Of a DNA stretch of 64,000 bases, positions 34,974-43,388 are shown piece by piece. Numbering within the stretch: position 1 is the stretch's first letter; each line of letters opens with the position of its first letter. The stretch is from positions 13,267-77,266 of the forward strand of contig CAZWKE010000013.1 of the NCBI GenBank assembly GCA_964634205.1, written 5' to 3'. Under the pieces are notes generated by a model. The model was not told where the DNA came from. It ran no database searches and was given only the letters and a program-made list of their open reading frames with translations. This DNA comes from JAFGGG01 sp964634205 (GTDB taxonomy: Bacteria; Spirochaetota; Spirochaetia; SZUA-6; RPPD01). The translations under genes and the position numbers were made by a program.

Positions 34974-37640
34974 CTATTTTGTATTACGCAATACGGCCTG
35001 TGCCGCAGCCAGGCGGGCAATCGGCACGCGATAGGGAGAACAGGATACGTAGTTCATTCCTACCTTGTAACAGAATTCAATAGAAGAAGGTTCGCCGCCG
35101 TGCTCACCACAGATACCGACCTTAAGGTCCGTCTTGGTTTTGCGGCCCAGTTTAATACCCAAATCCACCAGTTGTCCCACACCCTTTTGGTCCAGTACCT
35201 GGAAGGGGTCTTTTTCCAAAACACCCTTTTCCACATATTCAGGGAGAAACACACCGGCATCGTCACGTGAATACCCGAAAGTCATTTGGGTTAAATCATT
35301 CGTACCGAATGAGAAGAAATCCGCGTATTCGGCAACCTTATCCGCGGTAATGGCGGCACGCGGGATTTCGATCATGGTGCCGATGGTATAGTTGATCTTG
35401 GCGTTTTTCTTGGCCAACACCATGTCGATTACCTTTTGGGCGTTTCCCCTTAAGATACGCAGTTCCTCTTCCGTACCGACAAGGGGAATCATAATCTCCG
35501 GGTGCACCTTTACCCCTTTGGCCGCTACTTCACAGGCGGCGGTCATAATCGCCTCCACCTGCATGTCGTATATTTCCGGGTAGGTAATACCCAGGCGGCA
35601 GCCGCGATGGCCGAGCATGGGATTGAGTTCATGCAGGGAATCGATCTTACTTTTAAGTTTATTTAACGGTACGCCGATCTTTGCGGCAAGGGTTTTTGCG
35701 TCCTTATCTGTTTTGGGGACAAACTCATGCAGCGGCGGATCCAAAAGGCGTACGGTTACGGGAAGCCCGTCCATGGCCTTGAATATTCCCACAAAGTCTT
35801 TTTTCTGCAGAGGCATCAAGCGCTTTAATACTTTTTTGCGTGTGTCAAGGTCCTCGGCCACGATCATCTCCTGAAAAATCAGAAGTTTGCTTTCCTCGAA
35901 AAACATGTGTTCCGTGCGACACAGGCCGATTCCTTCGGCACCGAACTCACGCGCTACCTGGGCGTCCTTGGGTTGGTCGGCATTGGTCCTGACCAGAAAG
36001 CCCTTCTGCTTTAATTCCTTACGTACGGCCTTATGCCTGATATCGTCGGCCCAACTCAAAAAAGTCTCGAGTTCACCGCTTATTTTCGTTTTGATCAGTT
36101 TCATCTCGCCTTCGAACACCTCTCCGGTGGTACCGTCAATCGTAAGCCAAGCCCCTTCTTTAAAGGTTTTGCCCTGTACCTTAGCGATTTTACCGGAAAT
36201 GACAAAGTCCTTACAACCGGCGACACAGGGAATACCCATTCCCCTGGCCACAACCGCCGCGTGAGAGGTCATTCCACCGGTGGAGGTAAGGATTCCTTCC
36301 GATACGTTCATTCCCCCGATATCTTCGGGCGAGGTTTCTTTCCGTACCAACAGGACCTTGGTCCCTTTTTTGGCCAGCTCTTCGGCCTCTTCCGCCGTGA
36401 ACACAATCTGACCGGAGGCCGCACCGGGACTGGCGTTCAAACCCTTGGCTAATGCCTTAAGGGTCTTTTTGTGTTTGGGATCGATCATGGGGTGAAGCAG
36501 TTGGTCAAGCTGTGACGGTGTCACCCTTAAGATTGCCTCTTCTTTGGAGATCACTTTTTCACCCACCATGTCCACCGCGGTCTTTACGGCGGCCAGACCG
36601 GTACGCTTTCCGGTTCGCGTCTGCAATAAATACAGTGTTCCCTGCTGGATGGTAAACTCAATATCCTGCATATCCTTATAATGCTTCTCCAGTTTGGCCC
36701 TGATTTTTACCAGTTGATCGTAAATCTTGGAATTGGTCTTCTGTAATTTTTTCAACTCCTGCGGGGTCCTGATACCGGCCACAACGTCTTCACCCTGGGC
36801 GTTCATCAAATATTCACCATAGAACACGTTCTGTCCTGTGGAAGGATCACGGGTAAAACAAACACCGGTACCTGAATCATCACCAAAATTACCGAACACC
36901 ATGCTTTGTACGTTTACCGCCGTTCCCAGAAGACCTTTAATCTCGTTGATCTTCCGGTATTTAATGGCCCGCGGATTGTTCCATGACCCAAAGACCGCGT
37001 CGATGGCAGCCCAGAGCTGCTGCTGCGGGTCCTGGGGAAACGCTTCCTTGGTGTGTTTCTTATAGACATTTTTATAGCGTGTTACCACTTCTTTCAGATC
37101 ATCAGCATCCAGTTCCGTATCCAGCTCCACGCCTTTTTTCTTTTTTACGGCGTCAAGCTCATGCTCAAAAGCCTCATGGGGGACACCTTTTACCACATCA
37201 CCGAACATATTGATAAACCGGCGGTAGGCATCCCAGGCAAAACGCGGATTTCCTGTTATGGCGATAATCCCTTCCAACGCCTTGTCATTCAGGCCCAAGT
37301 TCAGGACGGTATCCATCATACCCGGCATAGAGATTGCCGCGCCGGATCTGACCGATACCAGCAGGGGATCGTTTGCGTCACCCAATGTTTTGCCCATCAG
37401 CTTTTCCAGTTTGGCCAGATTGACCGCCACCTCGTCCCTGACGGCTTTGGTATAGGTTTTGTTGTTTTCATAATACGATTCACAGACAAGGGTAGAGATG
37501 GTAAAACCAGGGGGTACGGGAATCCCGATATTGGTCATCTCGGCCAGGTTTGCGCCCTTTCCGCCGAGATACTCTTTCATCTTTGCCGTACCGTCTGCTT
37601 TTCCTCCTCCGAAAAAATAGACGTACTTTGTATTCGCCAT
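34974..37640 (-). CDS. ppdK: pyruvate, phosphate dikinase
   Basis: 888 residues, normal for PPDK. Interconverts PEP, AMP and PPi with pyruvate, ATP and Pi; in anaerobes it gives PPi-linked glycolysis. N-terminal ATP-grasp (GGKGANLAEMTNIGIPVPPGF, cited in part), phosphohistidine motif TSTGGMTSHAAVVARGMG near 450, and C-terminal PEP site with FGTNDLTQMTFGYSRDD and the catalytic Cys in GICGEHGG. ATG preceded by GGAGGT. Single-gene transcript with its own promoter and terminator. Confidence 0.97.
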   Translation of the reverse strand: MANTKYVYFFGGGKADGTAKMKEYLGGKGANLAEMTNIGIPVPPGFTISTLVCESYYENNKTYTKAVRDEVAVNLAKLEKLMGKTLGDANDPLLVSVRSGAAISMPGMMDTVLNLGLNDKALEGIIAITGNPRFAWDAYRRFINMFGDVVKGVPHEAFEHELDAVKKKKGVELDTELDADDLKEVVTRYKNVYKKHTKEAFPQDPQQQLWAAIDAVFGSWNNPRAIKYRKINEIKGLLGTAVNVQSMVFGNFGDDSGTGVCFTRDPSTGQNVFYGEYLMNAQGEDVVAGIRTPQELKKLQKTNSKIYDQLVKIRAKLEKHYKDMQDIEFTIQQGTLYLLQTRTGKRTGLAAVKTAVDMVGEKVISKEEAILRVTPSQLDQLLHPMIDPKHKKTLKALAKGLNASPGAASGQIVFTAEEAEELAKKGTKVLLVRKETSPEDIGGMNVSEGILTSTGGMTSHAAVVARGMGIPCVAGCKDFVISGKIAKVQGKTFKEGAWLTIDGTTGEVFEGEMKLIKTKISGELETFLSWADDIRHKAVRKELKQKGFLVRTNADQPKDAQVAREFGAEGIGLCRTEHMFFEESKLLIFQEMIVAEDLDTRKKVLKRLMPLQKKDFVGIFKAMDGLPVTVRLLDPPLHEFVPKTDKDAKTLAAKIGVPLNKLKSKIDSLHELNPMLGHRGCRLGITYPEIYDMQVEAIMTAACEVAAKGVKVHPEIMIPLVGTEEELRILRGNAQKVIDMVLAKKNAKINYTIGTMIEIPRAAITADKVAEYADFFSFGTNDLTQMTFGYSRDDAGVFLPEYVEKGVLEKDPFQVLDQKGVGQLVDLGIKLGRKTKTDLKVGICGEHGGEPSSIEFCYKVGMNYVSCSPYRVPIARLAAAQAVLRNTK

Positions 37641-37683
37641 TATATATTACCTCCAAATAATATTTGTTTATTGATTTTTGCAT

Positions 37684-37712
37684 AATGTAAATGAAAAGTA
37701 CATACTTGTCAA
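37684..37712 (-). promoter_or_regulatory. ppdK promoter
   Basis: Perfect TTGACA (37712-37707), 17-bp spacer, TACATT (37689-37684). Expected start near 37677, leaving a leader of about 37 nt with a good ribosome-binding site. Confidence 0.65.
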
Positions 37713-37740
37713 TTGTATCAGCTGCTTACATTTATAAAAT

Positions 37741-37777
37741 AAAAAAATCCCGGCGCCGAATACCGGTACCGGGATTT
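37741..37777 (-). terminator. terminator of the sigma factor gene
   Basis: AAATCCCGG (37745-37753) pairs with CCGGGATTT (37769-37777); on the minus strand the stem is followed by seven T. It starts 18 bp after the sigma-factor stop and separates it from ppdK. Confidence 0.8.
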
Positions 37778-37795
37778 ACTCATGACAAAGACACT

Positions 37796-38680
37796 CTAAT
37801 TGGTAATATACGATTTCAGATACTGACTGCGAATAGGATGCTGCAGTCGTTTCAGGGCCTTCTTCTCTATCTGCCTGATTCGCTCTTTTGTCAGCATGTA
37901 TTTGTCGCCTATTTCCTTAAGAGACATCGGGCGTCTGCCGTTTAATCCAAAGCGATATTGAAGAATTTCCGATTCCTTCTTGGTAAGAGTCTGTAAAATG
38001 CTGTTTATGTCTTCCTTCAGTGATTTTTCAATGATTACATCATCAGGGGACATATAATCCGAGTTCTCAATAAAATCTCCCACCATACTCGAATCCTTAT
38101 CCTGGTTTACGGGAGCTTCAAGAGAAATCAAATCCCGTGAAATATTTATCAGATCAGCCACATGGCTTTTATCCATATCAAGGATGTCGGCAATATCCTT
38201 TATTTCAGGATCGGTCCCCTGCTCACTCTGCAATGCCTTGCGGGCTTTTTCGATCTGTACAAGTTCATTTGCCCGGTTTAACGGTATCCTGATCATCCTC
38301 GATTTCTCACAGATTGCCTTAAGGATTGCCTGCCTGATCCACCATACAGCGTACGAAATAAAATGATAGCCCCTGTTTACATCATAGCGCTCAATGGCAT
38401 TCATCAACCCGATATTACCCTCACTGATCAGATCTGAAATGGGTAATCCCTGGTTCTGATACTTCTTGGCCACGTTAACCACAAAACGAAGATTCGCCCG
38501 AATCAGTTTTTCCTTGGCCGTTACATCACCTTTTGCAGCCGCACGGGCACTCTCATCTTCCTCTTCTCTGGTGAGGAGCGGTATTCTGTTTATCTCTTTA
38601 AGATAGATCGATAAAATGTTCTCATCTTCTTTGCTTGATCCGGTTATTTTTTCTTTTCTTTTTTTAGCTACTGCTGCCAT
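37796..38680 (-). CDS. RNA polymerase sigma-70 family factor, RpoS-like size
   Basis: 294 residues from ATG 38680, seven bases after GGAGG; the longer frame from 38710 lacks a site. Region 1.2 (ILSIYLKEINRIPLLTREEE), region 2 (NLRFVVNVAKKY, DLISEGNIGLMNAIERYD, SYAVWWIRQAI), region 3, and region 4 with the helix-turn-helix (LKEIGDKYMLTKERIRQIEKKA, cited in part) are complete. Region 1.1 is absent, so this is a group 2 (RpoS-like) or short primary factor rather than full RpoD. A -24/-12 type promoter lies just upstream, as for rpoS in Borrelia. Confidence 0.9.
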   Translation of the reverse strand: MAAVAKKRKEKITGSSKEDENILSIYLKEINRIPLLTREEEDESARAAAKGDVTAKEKLIRANLRFVVNVAKKYQNQGLPISDLISEGNIGLMNAIERYDVNRGYHFISYAVWWIRQAILKAICEKSRMIRIPLNRANELVQIEKARKALQSEQGTDPEIKDIADILDMDKSHVADLINISRDLISLEAPVNQDKDSSMVGDFIENSDYMSPDDVIIEKSLKEDINSILQTLTKKESEILQYRFGLNGRRPMSLKEIGDKYMLTKERIRQIEKKALKRLQHPIRSQYLKSYITN

Positions 38681-38705
38681 AAACGCCTCCATCATTAATA
38701 TATAA

Positions 38706-38721
38706 TGCAATTAGCATGCCA
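38706..38721 (-). promoter_or_regulatory. putative sigma-54 (-24/-12) promoter of the sigma factor gene
   Basis: On the minus strand TGGCATGCTAATTGCA matches the consensus TGGCAC-G-N4-TTGCW at all fixed positions except one, with the exact 10 nt between GG and GC. The predicted start at about 38695 gives a 15-nt leader that is just long enough to contain GGAGG. A weaker sigma-70 reading overlaps it (TTGTCT, 17 bp, TATATA). Confidence 0.65.
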
Positions 38722-38853
38722 AGACAAAATTAAAGTGGTCTTTTAATTCCTTACATTATAAGCATTTAAAATTACAGGTTTTTGGTCTTTTCGGTGTTTT
38801 TAGTCAATTGTGTCAAAATACTACATATTTAAATTTTATCATTCAAATGTGTG

Positions 38854-39525
38854 TCAAAATATCCCAGTTGCTATTTCTTCAAGACTGGGAGACCGGCCGC
38901 AACAGATACAATGCGGCAGCCCGCTTCCACATGAACAGCGGTCTTCCTCTTTAATTTTTGTACCGTTCGGGAAATTTACGTTAATAATAGTATCTCCAAG
39001 CAGTTTTGTAAAGACCATAAACGGAAAAACTATGTTCACCCGTCTGAATATACCGCTCTTCTCTTCTATTTTCTTGTCTTTCAGTATACCGCTTCCGCGG
39101 AGTATTTTCCAGGTATCCTCAAGCAGGTCCATAATCATGTCCACTTCCGCCTGGGTGCTGAATTTTCCGGTACCTTTTTTTTCCAGGTAGCGCGATATCT
39201 GTATTGAAAAGAAGGCCTTCTTATCTTCAAGTTCATTATACTCTTCTTTTTTCAAACCGTACGCGTTTGCGTAGCGTTCCAGCATCCGTTTGGCAAACCG
39301 GTTTTTATGTATGCGGTAAGACGCAATCCAAAACCTGATTGCGCTGTTCGAATGCCCCATCTTATTGAGAGCTATCCCGACATAATAAAGCATATACCCG
39401 ATATCGTGACGGTTGCACGAGGGGCATTTTGCTATTGCTTCGGACAGATCCCTCAGTGCGCGGTCCGGTTTATGCCCCGATAAAAATCGCTTTGCTGATT
39501 TCAGTGCGGAATTATAGGTACACAT
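38854..39525 (-). CDS. SEC-C motif protein with TPR-like N-terminus
   Basis: 223 residues. Residues 1-110 look like two helical TPR-type units (ALKSAKRFLSG, LRDLSEAIAKCP, YYVGIALNKMGHSNSAIRFW). The C-terminus holds a SEC-C-like zinc knuckle, CSCGSGLPHCICCG, close to the CxCxSG-x(n)-CC/H pattern. SEC-C knuckles often occur in proteins that bind SecB-like partners or nucleic acid. Function unknown. No Shine-Dalgarno is visible at the ATG, so the start is less certain than the frame. Confidence 0.7.
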   Translation of the reverse strand: MCTYNSALKSAKRFLSGHKPDRALRDLSEAIAKCPSCNRHDIGYMLYYVGIALNKMGHSNSAIRFWIASYRIHKNRFAKRMLERYANAYGLKKEEYNELEDKKAFFSIQISRYLEKKGTGKFSTQAEVDMIMDLLEDTWKILRGSGILKDKKIEEKSGIFRRVNIVFPFMVFTKLLGDTIINVNFPNGTKIKEEDRCSCGSGLPHCICCGRSPSLEEIATGIF

Positions 39526-39597
39526 AAGATAGTATTAACATACTCATTCTGTTTTTTTTTGACAACTTAAATATATTTTTCTTGACGTAGAACAGAC

Positions 39598-39603
39598 TAT
39601 AAT
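39598..39603 (+). promoter_or_regulatory. possible -10 element of groES
   Basis: A perfect TATAAT lies 60 bp before groES. TTGACG sits only 10 bp upstream of it, too close for a normal -35, and the correct position reads ATTTTT. No CIRCE repeat was found. Confidence 0.3.
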
Positions 39604-39662
39604 TGTAAATTAAGGAAAAACCAAATAAAGCTAATTTAAATCATTCGAGGAGGATGTTTACT

Positions 39663-39926
39663 ATGAAAATCAAACCACTGGCTGACAGGATCCTGGTCAA
39701 AGTGGAAGTAGAAGATGAAAAAACAAGCGGCGGTATTTATATACCCCAAACTGCCCAGGAAAAAACGCAACAGGGAAAAGTACTCGCAATCGGAGATTCT
39801 GAAGATATCAAAGTGAAGGTAAATGATAAAATTATTTACGATAAATACGCGGGTACAACAATCAAAGTGGATAGTGAAGAACAACTTATCCTTAAAATGT
39901 CGGATATTCTGGCTGTCATAGAATAA
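39663..39926 (+). CDS. groES: co-chaperonin GroES
   Basis: 87 residues from ATG 39663 (MKIKPLADRILVK); AGGAGG lies at 39649-39653 and an ATG nine bases earlier is too close to it. The sequence has the mobile loop EDEKTSGGIYIP and the closing KMSDILAVIE typical of GroES. It caps GroEL to close the folding chamber. No groEL follows: the gene is monocistronic with a strong terminator, so groEL must be elsewhere. Confidence 0.95.
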   Translation: MKIKPLADRILVKVEVEDEKTSGGIYIPQTAQEKTQQGKVLAIGDSEDIKVKVNDKIIYDKYAGTTIKVDSEEQLILKMSDILAVIE

Positions 39927-39947
39927 CATCATTTTTTGGACAAAGGC

Positions 39948-39983
39948 AAAAAGGAGCACCTCTACTTGGTGCTCCTTTTTTTT
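39948..39983. terminator. bidirectional terminator between groES and dinG
   Basis: AAAAGGAGCACC pairs with GGTGCTCCTTTT around a 7-nt loop; A and T runs flank the stem on both strands. It serves groES (+) and the convergent dinG-like gene, which ends 4 bp away. Confidence 0.9.
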
Positions 39984-39986
39984 GGG

Positions 39987-42422
39987 CTAAAACATAAAAT
40001 TCTCAATATTCAGTAGCAATGTATTCTTTGAAACCACCGTCCGGGCGGTTTCCGGTAACGATTCCATAAAGGCACTGCCGTAATATTTGCGGACAATCCG
40101 TGAATCAAGGATCAACACCACTCCCTTGTCTCTCTTGGACCGCATCAGTCGGCCGAATCCCTGTCGAAAACGCATAATTGCTTCAGGTAAGGAAAGTTCC
40201 AAAAAAGGATCTCCTCCCTTCTCCCGAATATGCGCCATGCGGGCGAGGGTTACCGGTTCGGTAGGAACACGAAAGGGAAGACGGCAGATGATGACTACGG
40301 ACAAGGTCTCGCCGGGGCTGTCCACCCCCTCCCAAAATGAATCGGTGGCAAACAAGGCACTTTCCGTGACCGTAACAAAGCTTTTCAACAGTCTGGCGCG
40401 GTCGGTATCCCCTTGTTTGAGGATGGCGATGTCCTTGTCGGTCAGATTTTCCTTTATGTATTCATAGGTTGTATTGAGCATGGCATACGAGGTAAAAAGC
40501 ACAAGTGCCTTACCCCTGAACAACTCAATCGTATGCAGGATCATGTCCTGGGCAAACTGCTGATATCCGGCCTCGGCGGGCATGGGCGCGTCATGCGGTA
40601 CACCTAACAATACCTGTTCTTTAAAATTAAACGGCGACTGCAGATATAATTCGTTAATCTCCCGGTTGGAAACCGACTCCAACCCCACCCTGGTTTTCCA
40701 ATAGCGAAAATCTTTGGCAATGGTAAGGGTGGCGGAGGTAAATACCAACGATTCATACTGCTCATACACCGCCTCCCGCATTACATGGGTGATATCCAGG
40801 GGGGTGATAACAAAGCGCACAATCCGTTCTCCCCTGAAACTGGTAAAGCTTTCCAGCCAGAAAATCATCTCCGCCTTGGCTTTATAATCCTGAAACTGCC
40901 TGCATACTTCCGCAATACGCAGCAGACGCCTTCTCTGTATCTTTAGTTCAATAAACAGAATATCATCATCCTGTATCTCGGACGGAACATCCTCCAGCAG
41001 GTCGTGCAGCGTATTGGAAAAATCCGTAATAAGAACGTTCAGTTCTTTAAGGGGATCACAAAGCAAACGTGTGATATCATCCGGTACGGCTTCGTTGATA
41101 TAGAGGCTTTTTTCCTTTTTCAGCAGTTCCACTGCCAGATTGTTGGCAAGATCCGCCTTGCCGATCAGTTCGCCGACCATCCGTTTCAGCTTGGTTATTG
41201 TGCTCTCATGCAAATTCCGCTTTGCCAGCCCCACAAGCAGACCGAACTCCCTGCCCGCCTTCTTGCGGTAAAGCCGTGACGCGCTTTTTTGCACGGCAAA
41301 CCTGCTGAACTGTTCGGAAAAAAAAGACGTCGCGCTTTTTTCGATATTATGCGCCTCGTCAAAGATGATCCGCTGAAAGGGCGGTAGTACGGCGCTGGTC
41401 TTGAATCCCGTACCGGCCAACCTGATGGAGAGGTCGGAAAACAGCAGGTGGTTGTTCACCACCAGAATCTGGGCATTGGCCGCCTGCTTACGGGCTTTGA
41501 TGACAAAGCAGTCATCCCGCATGCGGCAGCGCAGTCCCAGACAGGCGTCGGCTTCGGAACAGACCAGGGACCATACCTCATTGGAGGGGTAGACCGAAAG
41601 GTCGTCTCGACTGCCGCTCTGGGTGGAGAGCGACCATTCATAAATCGCTTCCAGTTCCGTATCCGTATCGTGGAAGAGATCATGCTCTTCCCGTGCCTCG
41701 GTCAGGCGGAAACGGCAGAGATAGTTGCCGCGGCCCTTCACCAGCGCTACCTTGGGCCGCTGCTCCAGTATTTTCATTACCAGCGGGATGTCCTTCTCAA
41801 TCAACTGCTGCTGTAGATTTATGGTGGCCGTTGAAATGACCACACGTTCCCGGTTTTTAACCACCCAGTCCAACGCAGGAATAAGATAGGCCAGTGACTT
41901 TCCCACTCCCGTACCCGCTTCCACCAAAGCAATCGTAGAGTTGTTGAAACCGGCACAAACCGCTTCGAGCATCTCCACCTGGGCGTCGCGTTCCTCATAG
42001 CCGGGATAGATCTGTGACAGCCTGCCTGCCGGCAGCAGCAGTTTTGCCAGAACACTTTCATCAAGCAGTACGATCTCCTCTTCGGCAATGGGCTCTGCCA
42101 CCGCGTTTAATGAGTTCACCTCGTTATCAATGATGAAAAATCCGATCCCGTCGTTTCCCAGGGCGGAGGCAACCGCCAGATCGGGCCCGGAAGGGGTCAG
42201 GTCTCCCGAAGGATGATTATGAATGACGACCTCGCCGCGTTCAACGAAAGGTCGCAGCACCGGAACCATGTTTTGATTACCGCGTGCCGCGATCTCAATC
42301 TCACCCACCTTTCCCTCATGGTTGAACTTTCCGACGGCGAACAGTTCATACCCATTGTTTTCCCGGATCTCCCGGCGCAAAACCTCCGCGACGGCAGTGG
42401 TAAGGCGGTCTTCAACGGTCAT
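39987..42422 (-). CDS. dinG: DinG-family helicase fused to an N-terminal JAB/RadC-like domain
   Basis: 811 residues. Residues about 1-125 are a JAB/MPN-type domain with the zinc metallopeptidase-like motif VVIHNHPSGDLTPSGPD (H-x-H-P-S-G-x7-D). From about 145 follows a DinG/XPD superfamily 2 helicase: Walker A EAGTGVGKS, four cysteines for an Fe-S cluster (YLCRF, DACLGLRCRMRDDC), DEAHN, and a late QGFGRLMRS. The helicase unwinds DNA 5'-3' and clears R-loops or forks; the role of the JAB part is unknown. Overlaps the end of the PNP gene by 11 bp, so the two are co-transcribed. Confidence 0.9.
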   Translation of the reverse strand: MTVEDRLTTAVAEVLRREIRENNGYELFAVGKFNHEGKVGEIEIAARGNQNMVPVLRPFVERGEVVIHNHPSGDLTPSGPDLAVASALGNDGIGFFIIDNEVNSLNAVAEPIAEEEIVLLDESVLAKLLLPAGRLSQIYPGYEERDAQVEMLEAVCAGFNNSTIALVEAGTGVGKSLAYLIPALDWVVKNRERVVISTATINLQQQLIEKDIPLVMKILEQRPKVALVKGRGNYLCRFRLTEAREEHDLFHDTDTELEAIYEWSLSTQSGSRDDLSVYPSNEVWSLVCSEADACLGLRCRMRDDCFVIKARKQAANAQILVVNNHLLFSDLSIRLAGTGFKTSAVLPPFQRIIFDEAHNIEKSATSFFSEQFSRFAVQKSASRLYRKKAGREFGLLVGLAKRNLHESTITKLKRMVGELIGKADLANNLAVELLKKEKSLYINEAVPDDITRLLCDPLKELNVLITDFSNTLHDLLEDVPSEIQDDDILFIELKIQRRRLLRIAEVCRQFQDYKAKAEMIFWLESFTSFRGERIVRFVITPLDITHVMREAVYEQYESLVFTSATLTIAKDFRYWKTRVGLESVSNREINELYLQSPFNFKEQVLLGVPHDAPMPAEAGYQQFAQDMILHTIELFRGKALVLFTSYAMLNTTYEYIKENLTDKDIAILKQGDTDRARLLKSFVTVTESALFATDSFWEGVDSPGETLSVVIICRLPFRVPTEPVTLARMAHIREKGGDPFLELSLPEAIMRFRQGFGRLMRSKRDKGVVLILDSRIVRKYYGSAFMESLPETARTVVSKNTLLLNIENFMF

Positions 42423-43245
42423 TTTGCTGTGTATCCAAACAGGTCAATATGTTTTTTATAATCGCCTGCAGCTTTCCTGTCATATTCTTGCTTACTGCCA
42501 ATACGTTTTCATGACGAACGGGACGCGAGGTTACGCCCGCGGCATAATTGGTGATGCACGAGAAGCCGATTACCTCCATCCCCAGAAAACGCGCGGCAAT
42601 CACCTCAGGGACGGTGGACATTCCCACCATATCGCCCCCCAGCTTTCGGAGCATCTTTGCTTCCATGGGTGTCTCGTACTGGGGACCGGGCGTGAACACA
42701 TACACTCCCCGCCTGCGGACCCGTGGGCACAATCTCCCCACCACACCGGCAAGACACGCCGAATAGGCATTTTCCATACTGATAAAGCGCGGCCCTAATG
42801 AGCCCAACTCCAATCCTTTGAAGGGTGAAATGCCGAATATATTAAGATGGTCCCGAATAAGGACGATCGTTCCCGGCTTCAAATCCTTTCGCAGCGAACC
42901 CGCGGCATTGGTAATGATCAAGCGCTTTACCCCCAGTTTATGTAATACAAAAACCGGCAGCATTACCTGTTGCATCGTATGGCCCTCATAAAAATGAAAT
43001 CTGCCGAGTAAAAAGGCCGTTCCGGCACTTATTTTTAAGATTCCCGCATGGCCTTCCACCCGCACCCCGGGGAAACCTTTTATGTCGGAAAAAGGAATGG
43101 ACACCATCCCGTTCTCCGACGATGCGCCCCCGGCGGCTTCTCCCAATCCCGAGCCCAGGATAACGGCGTTGCGGATCTCTCCCCGATATCGCTTTCTCAC
43201 CGATCGTGCCGCTTGTTCTACGGTATGTAAAAAATCCTGGTTCAT
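42412..43245 (-). CDS. punA: purine-nucleoside phosphorylase (PNP I / trimeric type)
   Basis: 277 residues from ATG 43245 with GGGGAGAACAGGAT upstream; a longer open frame to 43338 adds 31 non-family residues. Features: AVILGSGLGEAA, GFPGVRVEGHAG, GRFHFYEGH, IITNAAGSL, TPGPQYETPMEAKML and GMSTVPEVIAA, all hallmarks of trimeric PNP. It splits inosine and guanosine with phosphate into base and ribose-1-phosphate. Adjacent, divergent from the EF-G and pur operon: salvage beside de novo synthesis. Confidence 0.93.
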   Translation of the reverse strand: MNQDFLHTVEQAARSVRKRYRGEIRNAVILGSGLGEAAGGASSENGMVSIPFSDIKGFPGVRVEGHAGILKISAGTAFLLGRFHFYEGHTMQQVMLPVFVLHKLGVKRLIITNAAGSLRKDLKPGTIVLIRDHLNIFGISPFKGLELGSLGPRFISMENAYSACLAGVVGRLCPRVRRRGVYVFTPGPQYETPMEAKMLRKLGGDMVGMSTVPEVIAARFLGMEVIGFSCITNYAAGVTSRPVRHENVLAVSKNMTGKLQAIIKNILTCLDTQQNDR

Positions 43246-43388
43246 ATCCTGTTCTCCCCGGTAAACTCCATAAATAGTTTTAAGCCAAATCCATGTTTTT
43301 GGCAATGGCCCCATTTCAAGAATTACCGTGAATACCACTTTCCATTTTAAGCAAACCCTGTTACTATGTGGCCTGGAGAAAAATAGCT

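Noticed and set aside
39541..39662. CIRCE or full sigma-70 promoter before groES
   Set aside because: No CIRCE arms; the TTGACG and TATAAT are only 10 bp apart.
43246..43388. Purine riboswitch before EF-G or in the pur leader
   Set aside because: No conserved aptamer core or paired loops could be found here or in 45423-45505.
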